Shown here in pieces: positions 18,057 through 25,992 of a stretch of DNA of 64,000 nucleotides. A model generated the notes under the pieces. It was not told the DNA's origin. It was given only the letters and a program-made list of their open reading frames with translations, and ran no database searches. Position 1 is the stretch's first letter; each line of letters starts with the position of its first letter. The stretch comes from RGDT01 sp964630925 (GTDB taxonomy: Bacteria > Planctomycetota > Planctomycetia > Gemmatales > Gemmataceae), in contig CAZVZK010000005.1 of assembly GCA_964630925.1 (NCBI GenBank), positions 77,071 through 141,070 of the forward strand, given 5' to 3'. Position numbers and translations under genes: made by a program.

Positions 18057-18545
18057 TCACAGCAGTGAAAAGAGGAACGCCCAGGCGTGGGCGACGTGGC
18101 GGAAGGCGCGGACGGCGTGGGCGGTCTTGCGGAAGCGCCGGTGCCAGCGGCCGCCCACCCTCTCCGCCGGGATGCACAGCCGCCGCCCGTTCGCCGGGAC
18201 GGTGTCGGCGAGGTAGTGCGTCGGCTCCGCGAAGACGGCTGGCAGGACGCACGGCGGCCCGAACACCTTGCCGGGGCGGAAGAACCAGATGCGCCGCGTG
18301 CCTTCCGTGGGCAGCCAGATCGAGTACCCCATCTCGACCTCGGCCTTCTGCGGGCGCAGGCCGGCCGTGATCGCCTCGATGAGCGGCTCGGTGTAGGGCG
18401 AAGGGTCGTCACGGCACATGTCGAAGAATTCGAACCAGTCGGCGCGCTCGGCGGCGGGGAGGTTCTCCCAGCGCACGCCGCACTCGCTGTCGAACAGCCG
18501 CAGGCTGCCCGAGACCGCGTACCGGATCAGCTCGCGCTTCGTCAT
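18057..18545 (-). CDS. unknown protein, copy 1 of a paired family in the PARG cassette
   Basis: 162 residues, ATG start. It is paralogous to the gene at 16704-17237, sharing an N-terminal (T/N)KR(E/D)LI(R/K)Y segment, ERADWFEFFDMCRDDP and HVAHAWAFLFSLL. Conserved Cys, His, Asp and Trp residues could form an active or metal site, but no known family is recognised. It lies six bases after the preceding gene and seven before the PARG gene. Two diverged copies flanking the PARG gene suggest that one family member works with it, or that the cassette grew by duplication. Confidence 0.82.
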   Translation of the reverse strand: MTKRELIRYAVSGSLRLFDSECGVRWENLPAAERADWFEFFDMCRDDPSPYTEPLIEAITAGLRPQKAEVEMGYSIWLPTEGTRRIWFFRPGKVFGPPCVLPAVFAEPTHYLADTVPANGRRLCIPAERVGGRWHRRFRKTAHAVRAFRHVAHAWAFLFSLL

Positions 18546-18551
18546 CGGGCC

Positions 18552-19298
18552 TCAATCGAGGAACGCCAGATTCCGCGAGGACGCCTCGGCGGCCATCAGG
18601 ACGCGGTGCCAGCCGTCGAGGTGAAGCGTCGCGTGGTCGGCGTGCGTCACGCGGCCCCGCGCGTACACCGTCGCGTTGCGGCTCATCGCCGTCCAGGTCT
18701 GAGCGGCGAAGAGGGCGGGGTCGGAGCGGCGGAGGTCCTCCCGTTGCGCCTCGGTGAGGCCGTTGGGGAACGTCCGGCTGACGTACACCGCCTCGCCGCC
18801 GGCGCGGGCGACCTCCTCGACCACGTGCGGCTTGCCGCCGCCGCGGCGCAGGGCCTCGTTGCGGAGCGTGGGGCGGGACGTGGAGAAGTCCGGCGCCGAC
18901 AGGAAGAACCACTCGCCCTGACGCAGGTACGCCGGGTTGTGCCGGCGGTGCCGCCGCCGGTGACGCACCTTCGCGCGGAGGACGGCCTGCCGGGCGTCGG
19001 GCGGCATCAGCGAATCCATCGCGGCGCTCACCGTGGCGGGCCGGCGCGAGGCGATGCCGGCGACGAACCAGTGACGCTCGTCGTGGCCGCACAGGAAGCG
19101 CTCGTCGCCGCCGACGAGGACCAGGTGGCGGCGGCGCGGCTGCACGTCGAGGGCCTCGTAGCCGCCGGCCTTCGCCGTGTCGAGGTCGAGGCGGAAGAAC
19201 TCGCCGGCGTCGTCGCGCAGCACGTCGATGCTTCCGGGTCCGAAGCGGACGCGGGCGCCGATGCGGGAGAACGCCTTGTCGAGGTGCAGGATGTTCAT
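18552..19298 (-). CDS. unknown protein in the PARG cassette
   Basis: 248 residues, ATG start. No signal peptide or membrane segment. Notable strings are LCGHDERHWFVAGI near residue 70, a basic stretch RAKVRHRRRHRRHNPAYLRQ (about 108-127) that could bind nucleic acid, LRQGEWFFL, RRGGGKPHVVEEVARAGGEA, then a C-terminal HADHATLHLDGWHRVLM. The conserved look of GGGKPH and of the HATLxLxGWHRV end suggests a real family, but I do not recognise its function. It is followed after six bases by copy 1 of the paired family and preceded after seven bases by a small unknown gene. Confidence 0.82.
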   Translation of the reverse strand: MNILHLDKAFSRIGARVRFGPGSIDVLRDDAGEFFRLDLDTAKAGGYEALDVQPRRRHLVLVGGDERFLCGHDERHWFVAGIASRRPATVSAAMDSLMPPDARQAVLRAKVRHRRRHRRHNPAYLRQGEWFFLSAPDFSTSRPTLRNEALRRGGGKPHVVEEVARAGGEAVYVSRTFPNGLTEAQREDLRRSDPALFAAQTWTAMSRNATVYARGRVTHADHATLHLDGWHRVLMAAEASSRNLAFLD

Positions 19299-19305
19299 GC
19301 GTCGG

Positions 19306-19716
19306 TCATCTCTCGATCAGCTCGGGTTGGGCCATCAGGTCGGCGGCGGAGAATGTCGGCGCGACGGTGACGCCCCGGTTGCGACGCGGCTCCCCGGCGA
19401 CAAGGACGCCGTCCACGACGTGGAGGTTCGCGCCGCCGGCGTGCCGGAAGGACCGGTCACACGCGACGACGTCCAGCAGGCCGCGGCGCACGCGGGCGAC
19501 GATCTCGGGGTGTTCGCGGCCCTTGCGGAGGAAGGCGTCCACCTCCGGCCAGACGTCGGCCCACCGCCGGCCCGCCCGCCGACGGAGGAATCGGCCCACG
19601 CGGGCCTCGAGACGCTCCTGGTCGGCGACGCGGTACCGGCGGTCCAGCTCGCCCTGCTCGTAGAGGCGCTGCCTGCGCGGGCTGAGGCGGGCCGGCATCT
19701 CGTCGCGTTTGCCCAT
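19306..19716 (-). CDS. small unknown protein, first gene of the PARG cassette
   Basis: 136 residues, ATG 19716 start. The N-terminal half is basic and helical (RLSPRRQRLYEQGELDRRYR, then RFLRRRAGRRWADVWPEVDA); the C-terminal half contains LHVVDGVLVAGEP. No family recognised. It ends seven bases before the next gene of the cassette, so they are probably co-transcribed. An RNA- or DNA-contacting role would fit the charge, but this is only inference. Confidence 0.75.
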   Translation of the reverse strand: MGKRDEMPARLSPRRQRLYEQGELDRRYRVADQERLEARVGRFLRRRAGRRWADVWPEVDAFLRKGREHPEIVARVRRGLLDVVACDRSFRHAGGANLHVVDGVLVAGEPRRNRGVTVAPTFSAADLMAQPELIER

Positions 19717-20002
19717 CGAGGGTGTTCCCTGAAGGGGCCACCCGACGGCGGATCGCCGCCCGGATGGCCCTCATGCAACACCTACGGACGGGCGCGCGGA
19801 ACGTGACAGATCACTTCCCCAACGTCACACGGGGAGGGCGAGGCTCCTGCCGAGCCGATCGATGATTGAGGCATCCGCGTTGAACGAACCGGTGTCGCTG
19901 CGCTCCCAGTCATCGACGGCTCGGCAGGAGCCTCGCCCTCCCGGTGGTGTCGTGCGGCTGGGCCGGTGCCTCGCCCTACCGTGACTGCACGGGCGTGACA
20001 GG
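19717..20002. other. intergenic region with an inverted-repeat element
   Basis: This 286-bp gap upstream of the PARG cassette holds no convincing gene. Most of it is occupied by an inverted-repeat element (19831-19942) and a degenerate third arm (19962-19981). The part from 19717 to 19830 should contain the promoter of the cassette; I see no clear -35/-10 pair. Confidence 0.6.
19831..19942. repeat. inverted-repeat element with 25-bp perfect arms
   Basis: GGGAGGGCGAGGCTCCTGCC... (25 bp, 19832-19856) is repeated exactly inverted at 19918-19942, and the pairing extends inward (CGATG with CATCG). The 61-bp centre encodes nothing obvious. A degenerate extra arm (GGCCGGTGCCTCGCCCTACC) follows at 19962-19981. 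The region is bordered by imperfect direct repeats: CGTGACAGATCACTTC at 19802 and CGTGACAGGTCACTTC at 19994, the second overlapping the stop of the next gene. It resembles a small non-autonomous mobile or REP-like element. Confidence 0.7.
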
Positions 20003-22129
20003 TCACTTCTTCTTCGGCGCCGCTTCCACCGTGAGCGTCAGCGGCGTCGTGGCCGACGGCACGCGGAGCGTCTTCTTCTCGGACGGCACCTGGGCGTCCG
20101 CCTGGAGCGCGATGGAGTACGTCCCCGGCGGGACGTTCGCCTGGATCTTCAATCTGACCTCCGCGTCCGGTTTGCCGGCGGGGATCTCCGCCGTGGCGAA
20201 CGAGAAGCCCGGCGGCAGGTTCAGCCCCGTGAGCTGAACCTTGCCTGTGAAGCCCGCCGAGCGGCGGACCGACGCGCGGAAGGCCGCCGTCCCGCCCTGT
20301 TCTGCCTTCGCCGTGGCGGCGAGCGTCACGCCGTAGGGCGCCCCCTGACGGACGGCGAGCCAGCCCTCGCGGCACACGCGCGAGGTGTTGACGTTGTCGA
20401 TGGCCCAGCGCCGCTGCACGAAGGTTACCGGGCGGATCAGCCTCCCGCCGTCCGCCGTCGCCGTGAGGGTGATCGGCCCCTCCCAGTCCCTGGCCTCGGG
20501 CGAGGCCGTGAAGACGACGTTGGCGTTCTGCGCCTGCGGGCTGACGTGGACGGGAGGGCACGCCACGCCCGGCGGCAGGCCCTTCACCTCGATGACGGCC
20601 GGCCCGCTGTAGTCGCGGCGGTTGAGGTAGATTTCCAGGTGATCGGAGCCGCCGGCGCGGACGAGAGGCGACGTGGGGTGCGGGTTGGTGGCGTGGTACG
20701 CCACCGGGTGGAAATCCGGCTCGGGCTTCGCGAGGCGGAGGGCGTAGACGTGCCTCGGCCCGCCCTGACGGTAGCGGTCCTGCACGAGCAGGTGGTAGCG
20801 TCCCTTACGCGGGGCGGTGAACGTGCCCTGCGGGTCGCGGTTGAACAGGGCCAGGGCGTTGAATTGGGGGCCGTGGTCGTCGAACTGAGCGAGGTCGGAG
20901 CCCTTGTCGTCGGTGACGAGGAGGAACAGGTCGCCGGGACGCTCCAGACGCTCGCCGAACGCCTCGACGGCCACGGACTGCCCGGCGTCGAGGTCGAATG
21001 AGTACCAGTCCACGTCTCCGGGCCTGTCCAGCCTGCCGGCCACCCAGCACGGGAGCTTGAGCGGCTGCGCCGCGTCGCGCGTGTTGTTCGGCTCCTTCTC
21101 GAGCATGACCGGGTGGTCGGCGTGCAACACCGTCGCCGGTGACAACGTGGTGTCACCGAGAAGGACCTGCTCGCCGCGCGACAGGGCGGACGGGGACGCC
21201 GGGTGCCAGCGGAACGACAGGAGGGAGCGTGAGCGGATCTCGACTTCGGGGAGCGGGGTCGCGTCCGCGCCCCGAGTCTTTGGAGCGTCAACGGCCCTGG
21301 GTCGAGCCGTGAACGGATACGCCACCTCGTCCAGCGTCATGTCGAGCAGCTTCCCGCCGGCGTGGGGCCTGGCGCCGGGCAGATTCCGCCCGATCAGTGT
21401 GAGCGCCGTCCTCCCGCCGGGCACGACGGCGGGTGGGAAGGCGGCCTCGACGTGCGGCCTCGTGGAGATGACGAGCCGGTACGGCAGGCCGCCGGCGTAG
21501 GTCATGTCGTGGAGATGGACGACGTAATCGCCGTCGGCGGGCAGGACGGCGTCGATGAGCGGGTCGGTGAGGAGGAAGTAGGGCCTGCCGCGGGCGATCT
21601 CCTTGCCGGCGTCGTCGGAGAGGACGAGGGCGGGCCGCATGGTCGAATCCAGACGTATGGCCTGGCAGTCGATGACGACACGCTGGCCCTTCTTGCCGGG
21701 GAAGCGGAAGTAATCATCACCCTCGCCGTCGCTGCGGCCATGGACGGCGCAGTCGATGGGCACCTTCTGGGCCGTGGCAGGCGTGTCGTTCGGCTCCTTC
21801 TCCAACATGTCGGTGAGGCCCTTGCCGACCGCGAAGAGGCGCGGGGCGGTGACGCCGTGCCTGCCGACGGCGCGGACCTCGACGGTGCCGGGGCGGGCGT
21901 CGGCGGGGACGGTGACGCGGAAGGTGCGGTCCTTCAGGAGCGTCGCCTTGAAGCCGGGCGTGTCGAAGCGGAGGCCGGTGAGGCCGTCGAGGTCGCGGCC
22001 CTCGACGGTGACCTCGACGGTGCTTCCGGGCGAGCCGCCGAGGGGGAAGACGCGGTCGAGGCGTGCGTGCGGAAGCTGGGCGTTGGCGGCGGAGGCGAGG
22101 AGGAGGGCGAGGAGGAGAGAGCGTCGCAT
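20003..22129 (-). CDS. secreted protein with pre-peptidase C-terminal (PPC) domains
   Basis: 708 residues with a signal peptide (MRRSLLLALLLASAANA). After an IPT/TIG-like N-terminal beta domain (RVFPLGGSPGSTVEVTVEGR) come two PPC-type domains, recognisable by MLEKEPNDTPATAQKVP with DDYFRF (about residue 108 onward) and MLEKEPNNTRDAAQPLKLP with DVDWYSF (about 343 onward). The C-terminal part is beta-rich (GFTGKVQLTGLNLPPGFSF). PPC domains are usually carried by secreted proteases, but no protease domain is present. It is the last gene of the operon, four bases after the kinase gene. Role unknown; perhaps an extracellular partner. Confidence 0.9.
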   Translation of the reverse strand: MRRSLLLALLLASAANAQLPHARLDRVFPLGGSPGSTVEVTVEGRDLDGLTGLRFDTPGFKATLLKDRTFRVTVPADARPGTVEVRAVGRHGVTAPRLFAVGKGLTDMLEKEPNDTPATAQKVPIDCAVHGRSDGEGDDYFRFPGKKGQRVVIDCQAIRLDSTMRPALVLSDDAGKEIARGRPYFLLTDPLIDAVLPADGDYVVHLHDMTYAGGLPYRLVISTRPHVEAAFPPAVVPGGRTALTLIGRNLPGARPHAGGKLLDMTLDEVAYPFTARPRAVDAPKTRGADATPLPEVEIRSRSLLSFRWHPASPSALSRGEQVLLGDTTLSPATVLHADHPVMLEKEPNNTRDAAQPLKLPCWVAGRLDRPGDVDWYSFDLDAGQSVAVEAFGERLERPGDLFLLVTDDKGSDLAQFDDHGPQFNALALFNRDPQGTFTAPRKGRYHLLVQDRYRQGGPRHVYALRLAKPEPDFHPVAYHATNPHPTSPLVRAGGSDHLEIYLNRRDYSGPAVIEVKGLPPGVACPPVHVSPQAQNANVVFTASPEARDWEGPITLTATADGGRLIRPVTFVQRRWAIDNVNTSRVCREGWLAVRQGAPYGVTLAATAKAEQGGTAAFRASVRRSAGFTGKVQLTGLNLPPGFSFATAEIPAGKPDAEVRLKIQANVPPGTYSIALQADAQVPSEKKTLRVPSATTPLTLTVEAAPKKK

Positions 22130-22133
22130 CGGT

Positions 22134-25121
22134 TCACTTCTCGCGCTTGGAGGCGAAGAGGAGTTGGACCTTCCTGTCCTTGTGCATGAGGACGAGGCAG
22201 TCGAGGGCGCCGTCGTAGTGGATGCCCGCCAACTCCCCCGCCACGCTCATGCTCAACAGCGGGTATCCCGGATCGACGGACCAGACCTTCAGCTCGCCGG
22301 CGGCGAAGCTGAACAGCCTACCGTCGGGGCCGAAGCAGGCCCCGAGGACCGAGCCGGCATGCCCCAGGAGGCGGTCGGCCTCTTTGTTCGTCTCGGCGTT
22401 GAGGATGCGGATGACGTGTTCATCGAGGACGGCGACGGTCTTGCCATCGGGCGAGACGATGCGGGCCGCGGGCCGGGGGTCGAGGTGAATGTTGAGGGGC
22501 TTGAGGGCCTTGTGTCGGACGGTCCAGGTCTCGGGCCCGTCGGAGCCGTCCTTGTCGAGCGACTCCTCGACGATCACGTCGCCGACGGTGAGGCTGGCGG
22601 CGCCGCCGGCCGCCCCCGGTGGCCCCAGGCGTGCGATCCAGGCGTCGGGGTCGAGCGTCCTCGCCTCGCGCTTGCCGTCGGGACAGGCGAGGACAACGCC
22701 GGAAGACGTGCCGATGGCGAGGCACTTGCCGTCCGGGCTGGCGGCCAGCGCCTCGCCGCCGGCGCAGAGATGCGGCAGACGCGATAACAGCGCCCCGGCG
22801 CCGTCGCGGATGGAGACGCCATCGAGGCGGTCGGCGGCCGCCAGCCGGGCCGGTTCGCCGGGGATCCAGCAGACGGCGGTGAGCCTGCCGTTGGGCGGGG
22901 CGGCGCGGAACGAGGCCCCTTTGCCCACGTCGAGATCGAAGAGGGTGATGAGGCCGGATGCGGCGTCGCCGACGGCGAGGGTCTCGCTGTCGGGGCTGAA
23001 GGCGGCCGAGTTGGCGTCCGCGTCTTTGCCCAGCTCGAAACGCCGGACCTTGGCCGGGTCGGTGAGGTCGATGACGGCGACGCCCTCGGCGGTGAGGCAG
23101 GCGGCGAGGCGCTCGTTCGGCGAGACCGCCAGCCCGTGCGCCCGCGTCCTGAGCGTGGCGATGGCCTGGGACTTCGGGCGGCGTGCTGTCTCTTCGAGGA
23201 GGAAGAGGGCGCCGGTGCGGGTCAGTACGACGGCCGACTTGCCGCCGCGCAGGAACCGCATGCCGACGGCCTCGCCCGGCAAGGGGATCATGACTGGAGC
23301 GCCCTGGCCGTTGACCTTCCCGAGGAAGACGGAGGAGGCCCCGGTGGCGGCCACTTCCTCACGCTGCGCGATCTCGGGATCCTCCTTCACGATCTCGATG
23401 GCCGCGTCATCGATGTCTTCGTCACGCCAACGCTTCTTGATGTCGCGGAGGCCACGCGGGGAGATCATGAGGTCGTCGTCGATCGGGGGCGGCGAGGGGT
23501 TGGGCGCGGCCGCCCCCGTCTCGGGGCAGAGGATGGCCTGGCCGTTCGGGCTGAGGGCGACGGCGAACGCCCTGGGGGGCGCGCGGCGGACGAAGCGGAC
23601 CTCGCCGGCCTCCACGTCCCAGACACGCGACCAGTCGCCGGGGCGGACCGCTGCAAGGGAGCGCCCGTCGCGGCTCCAGGACAGCGACTCGAAGGGGAGA
23701 TCGGACGGCGCCGGCTGGACGCGGTTGGAGAGCCTGATGCGTCCGTACTCCCAGCCGCGCAGCCCCTCGTCGGTGCGGGCGAGGAAGTCGGCGGCGGTGA
23801 GGGGGTCGAAGCGGTTCTCGGCCCGTTGGGCGCGGGCGAGCAGGTCGGCGTAGCGGGCCAGGGCGACACGGCGGTCCGCCCGCTCCTTCTCGCGGCGGGC
23901 CTCGTTGCGGGCGGCGATGGCGTTGCGGGCCTCGGCGGCCGCGTTGCCGTACAGGATCGAGATCACCGTCAGGGCCGTGGCCGTCAGCGCGACGAGGGCG
24001 GCCACGAGGGCGGCGACCGCCGGGCGGCGTCTCGCCCACGACAGGGCTCGGGTGAACGCCCCGGCGGGGCGGGCCGTCACCGGCTCTCCGCGCTGCCAGC
24101 GTGCGAGGTCGTCGGCGAGGGCGGCGGCCGACGGGTAGCGGCCCTCCGGTGCCTTCTCAAGGCACTTGAGGCAGACCGTCTCCAGCTCGCGCGGCACCTG
24201 CGCGTTGAGACGCGAAGGCGGCACCGGCTCCTCGCCGAGGACCTGGAGGATGGTATCGAGGAGGGTGGCGGCCCGGAAGGGCGGCCTGCCCGTGAGGCAC
24301 TCATAGAGGATCGCCCCGAGCGAGTACACGTCCGAGGATGGGCCGGCTAGACGGCCCTCGCGGCGGGCCTGCTCAGGAGGCATGTACGACGGCGTCCCGA
24401 GCAGGGCATTCGACGCGGTCAGACCCTGCTCGTCCACGCGCCGCGCCAGGCCGAAGTCGGCCACCTTGGCCGCCCCGGCGGAGTCGAGGAGGACGTTGGC
24501 GGGCTTGAGGTCGCGGTGGATGACGCCGGCAGCGTGGGCCGCCTGCACCGCCCGCGCGACCGATTCGACCAGCGCGGCGGCATCGCGCGGCGGCATGGGG
24601 GTGCCGCCGAGTTTGCGGTCAAGCGAGCCGCCGGGGCAGTACTCCAGGCTGAGGAACGGCCTGCCGTCGTGCGCGCCGACCTCGAAGATCTGCACGATGC
24701 CGGGGTGCTGGAGTCGGGCGACGGTCTCCGCCTCGCGACGGAAACGCTTCAGCTCCTCGCCGCCGGCGTACCCCCCCGAGAGGATCATCTTGAGGGCGAC
24801 GAGGCGGTTGAGGGCGACGTGGCGTGCCCGATAGACGACGCCCATGCCGCCACGTCCCAGCTCATCCAGGACCTCGTAGCCGGGGGGCGAGAGGGGGCCG
24901 TCGATCGCAGAGAGGACGCCGCGTGTGGTGGCGGCGGGGCCAGCGGTCGCCGGGCCGTGGGGCTCGGGATCCGCCAGGCCGAGCGTCGCGAGGCGTCGTT
25001 TCACCTCGGGCAGCAGCTCAGGGCAGGAGCGGCACAGGTCGGCGGCGTCGGCCTGCTGGCCGGCGGCGAGCAAGGCGTGCCAGCGGCTGACCGCCGACTC
25101 GATGCGTGATTCGTTCGACAT
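22134..25121 (-). CDS. membrane-anchored Ser/Thr protein kinase with WD40-type sensor
   Basis: 995 residues. After about 80 N-terminal residues comes a Hanks-type kinase domain (about 82-345): glycine loop LGRGGMGVVYRA (88-99), Lys111 in VALK, HRDLKPANV (202-210), DFG (222-224), and the GTPSYMPPE activation-segment end. A single transmembrane helix follows at about 367-390. The C-terminal 600 residues hold WD40-like repeats (LSWSRDGRSLAAV, FAVALSPNGQAIL, CFGPDGRLFSF), presumably extracytoplasmic. It should phosphorylate Ser/Thr in the cytoplasm in response to a ligand or partner. It lies in one operon with a PP2C phosphatase and a caspase-like gene. Confidence 0.95.
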   Translation of the reverse strand: MSNESRIESAVSRWHALLAAGQQADAADLCRSCPELLPEVKRRLATLGLADPEPHGPATAGPAATTRGVLSAIDGPLSPPGYEVLDELGRGGMGVVYRARHVALNRLVALKMILSGGYAGGEELKRFRREAETVARLQHPGIVQIFEVGAHDGRPFLSLEYCPGGSLDRKLGGTPMPPRDAAALVESVARAVQAAHAAGVIHRDLKPANVLLDSAGAAKVADFGLARRVDEQGLTASNALLGTPSYMPPEQARREGRLAGPSSDVYSLGAILYECLTGRPPFRAATLLDTILQVLGEEPVPPSRLNAQVPRELETVCLKCLEKAPEGRYPSAAALADDLARWQRGEPVTARPAGAFTRALSWARRRPAVAALVAALVALTATALTVISILYGNAAAEARNAIAARNEARREKERADRRVALARYADLLARAQRAENRFDPLTAADFLARTDEGLRGWEYGRIRLSNRVQPAPSDLPFESLSWSRDGRSLAAVRPGDWSRVWDVEAGEVRFVRRAPPRAFAVALSPNGQAILCPETGAAAPNPSPPPIDDDLMISPRGLRDIKKRWRDEDIDDAAIEIVKEDPEIAQREEVAATGASSVFLGKVNGQGAPVMIPLPGEAVGMRFLRGGKSAVVLTRTGALFLLEETARRPKSQAIATLRTRAHGLAVSPNERLAACLTAEGVAVIDLTDPAKVRRFELGKDADANSAAFSPDSETLAVGDAASGLITLFDLDVGKGASFRAAPPNGRLTAVCWIPGEPARLAAADRLDGVSIRDGAGALLSRLPHLCAGGEALAASPDGKCLAIGTSSGVVLACPDGKREARTLDPDAWIARLGPPGAAGGAASLTVGDVIVEESLDKDGSDGPETWTVRHKALKPLNIHLDPRPAARIVSPDGKTVAVLDEHVIRILNAETNKEADRLLGHAGSVLGACFGPDGRLFSFAAGELKVWSVDPGYPLLSMSVAGELAGIHYDGALDCLVLMHKDRKVQLLFASKREK

Positions 25122-25131
25122 GGCGGGCGCC

Positions 25132-25989
25132 TCAAGGCTGGGCCGGCGGCCCCAGAATCATCCAGTGAGACTCGTGACCGGGAGGCCAGACCCTTGCCTG
25201 ATAGTAGTGCCTGGCGAGGCGGTCACCGGGGGCGATCCTCATCGCCTTGAGCAAGGCGGCCTGCTCGCGATTCACCGACTCCCACAGCCGCCAGGTATCG
25301 AGGCGCTCGCGCCCCTCGAATGCCTCGACCGCCGGGATGGAGAAGAACGAGAAGCGGAGCCGGCCCTCCGGGCTGGTCGGCTCCAGAGCGTCCTCGCCGC
25401 GGCCTGCCGACGCGAGGATGACGTACCGCCCTGGGGCGCGGGCGAGGGGCGCCACCTCGTCGAGGAGGGCCCCGGAGTTGCAAGTATCGGCCAGCACGAG
25501 GACGTGGGCGCGGATCGCGGACAGGGCACGGACCAGCATCGCCCCGGTGAAGATGCCTTCCCCCGTGGCGACGTCGAAGCCGTTGCAAAGGAATCGGAAG
25601 TCCAGGACACGCTTGTACTCGCGCCCGGAGCGGGACAGGAACCGCTCGGCGGGGACGGTATGGCCTGAGAGGAAGACGATCACCCGGTCCTGTGGCCGGG
25701 CGGCCTCGGCGATTCGCGCCAGCGCCTTGCCGATGGCCTCGGCCTTCACCTCGCGGCCGAGAAGCACGGTCTGCTCGACGGAGGCGTATCCCGGCCCCGC
25801 CTTGAGCGCCGCCGTCATCGCGCGGGCGGCGGCGACAGAGCAGGTCAGGTTGCCGACGATGCCCTTGCCAACGAGGGCCTTGTAGCTGTCCACGCCGACC
25901 AGGAGCGCGTACAGTTTCGCGCCCTTCGGGATGCCCTGATCCGTCGGCGGCCCCGCCGCCAGCACCGCCAGCGCCAGAATCACGCCCAT
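25132..25989 (-). CDS. caspase-like (peptidase C14) protein
   Basis: 285 residues, with a short hydrophobic N-terminus that may be a signal peptide. The caspase p20 fold is recognisable: KLYALLVGVDSYK (about 25-37), the catalytic His in VIVFLSGH (His110) and the catalytic Cys in VLVLADTCNSGAL (Cys170), in the right order and at the usual spacing. It should cleave after Arg/Lys or Asp, as orthocaspases and metacaspases do, but specificity cannot be read. It is encoded 10 bases before the kinase-WD40 gene and three bases after the DUF1501 gene. If exported it would act outside the cytoplasm; otherwise it may be an effector of the kinase. Confidence 0.9.
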   Translation of the reverse strand: MGVILALAVLAAGPPTDQGIPKGAKLYALLVGVDSYKALVGKGIVGNLTCSVAAARAMTAALKAGPGYASVEQTVLLGREVKAEAIGKALARIAEAARPQDRVIVFLSGHTVPAERFLSRSGREYKRVLDFRFLCNGFDVATGEGIFTGAMLVRALSAIRAHVLVLADTCNSGALLDEVAPLARAPGRYVILASAGRGEDALEPTSPEGRLRFSFFSIPAVEAFEGRERLDTWRLWESVNREQAALLKAMRIAPGDRLARHYYQARVWPPGHESHWMILGPPAQP

Positions 25990-25992
25990 GGC

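Noticed and set aside
18087..19370. 427-codon + strand frame across the PARG cassette
   Set aside because: Overlaps three tight minus-strand genes with conserved paralogous ends; no domain in the + frame.
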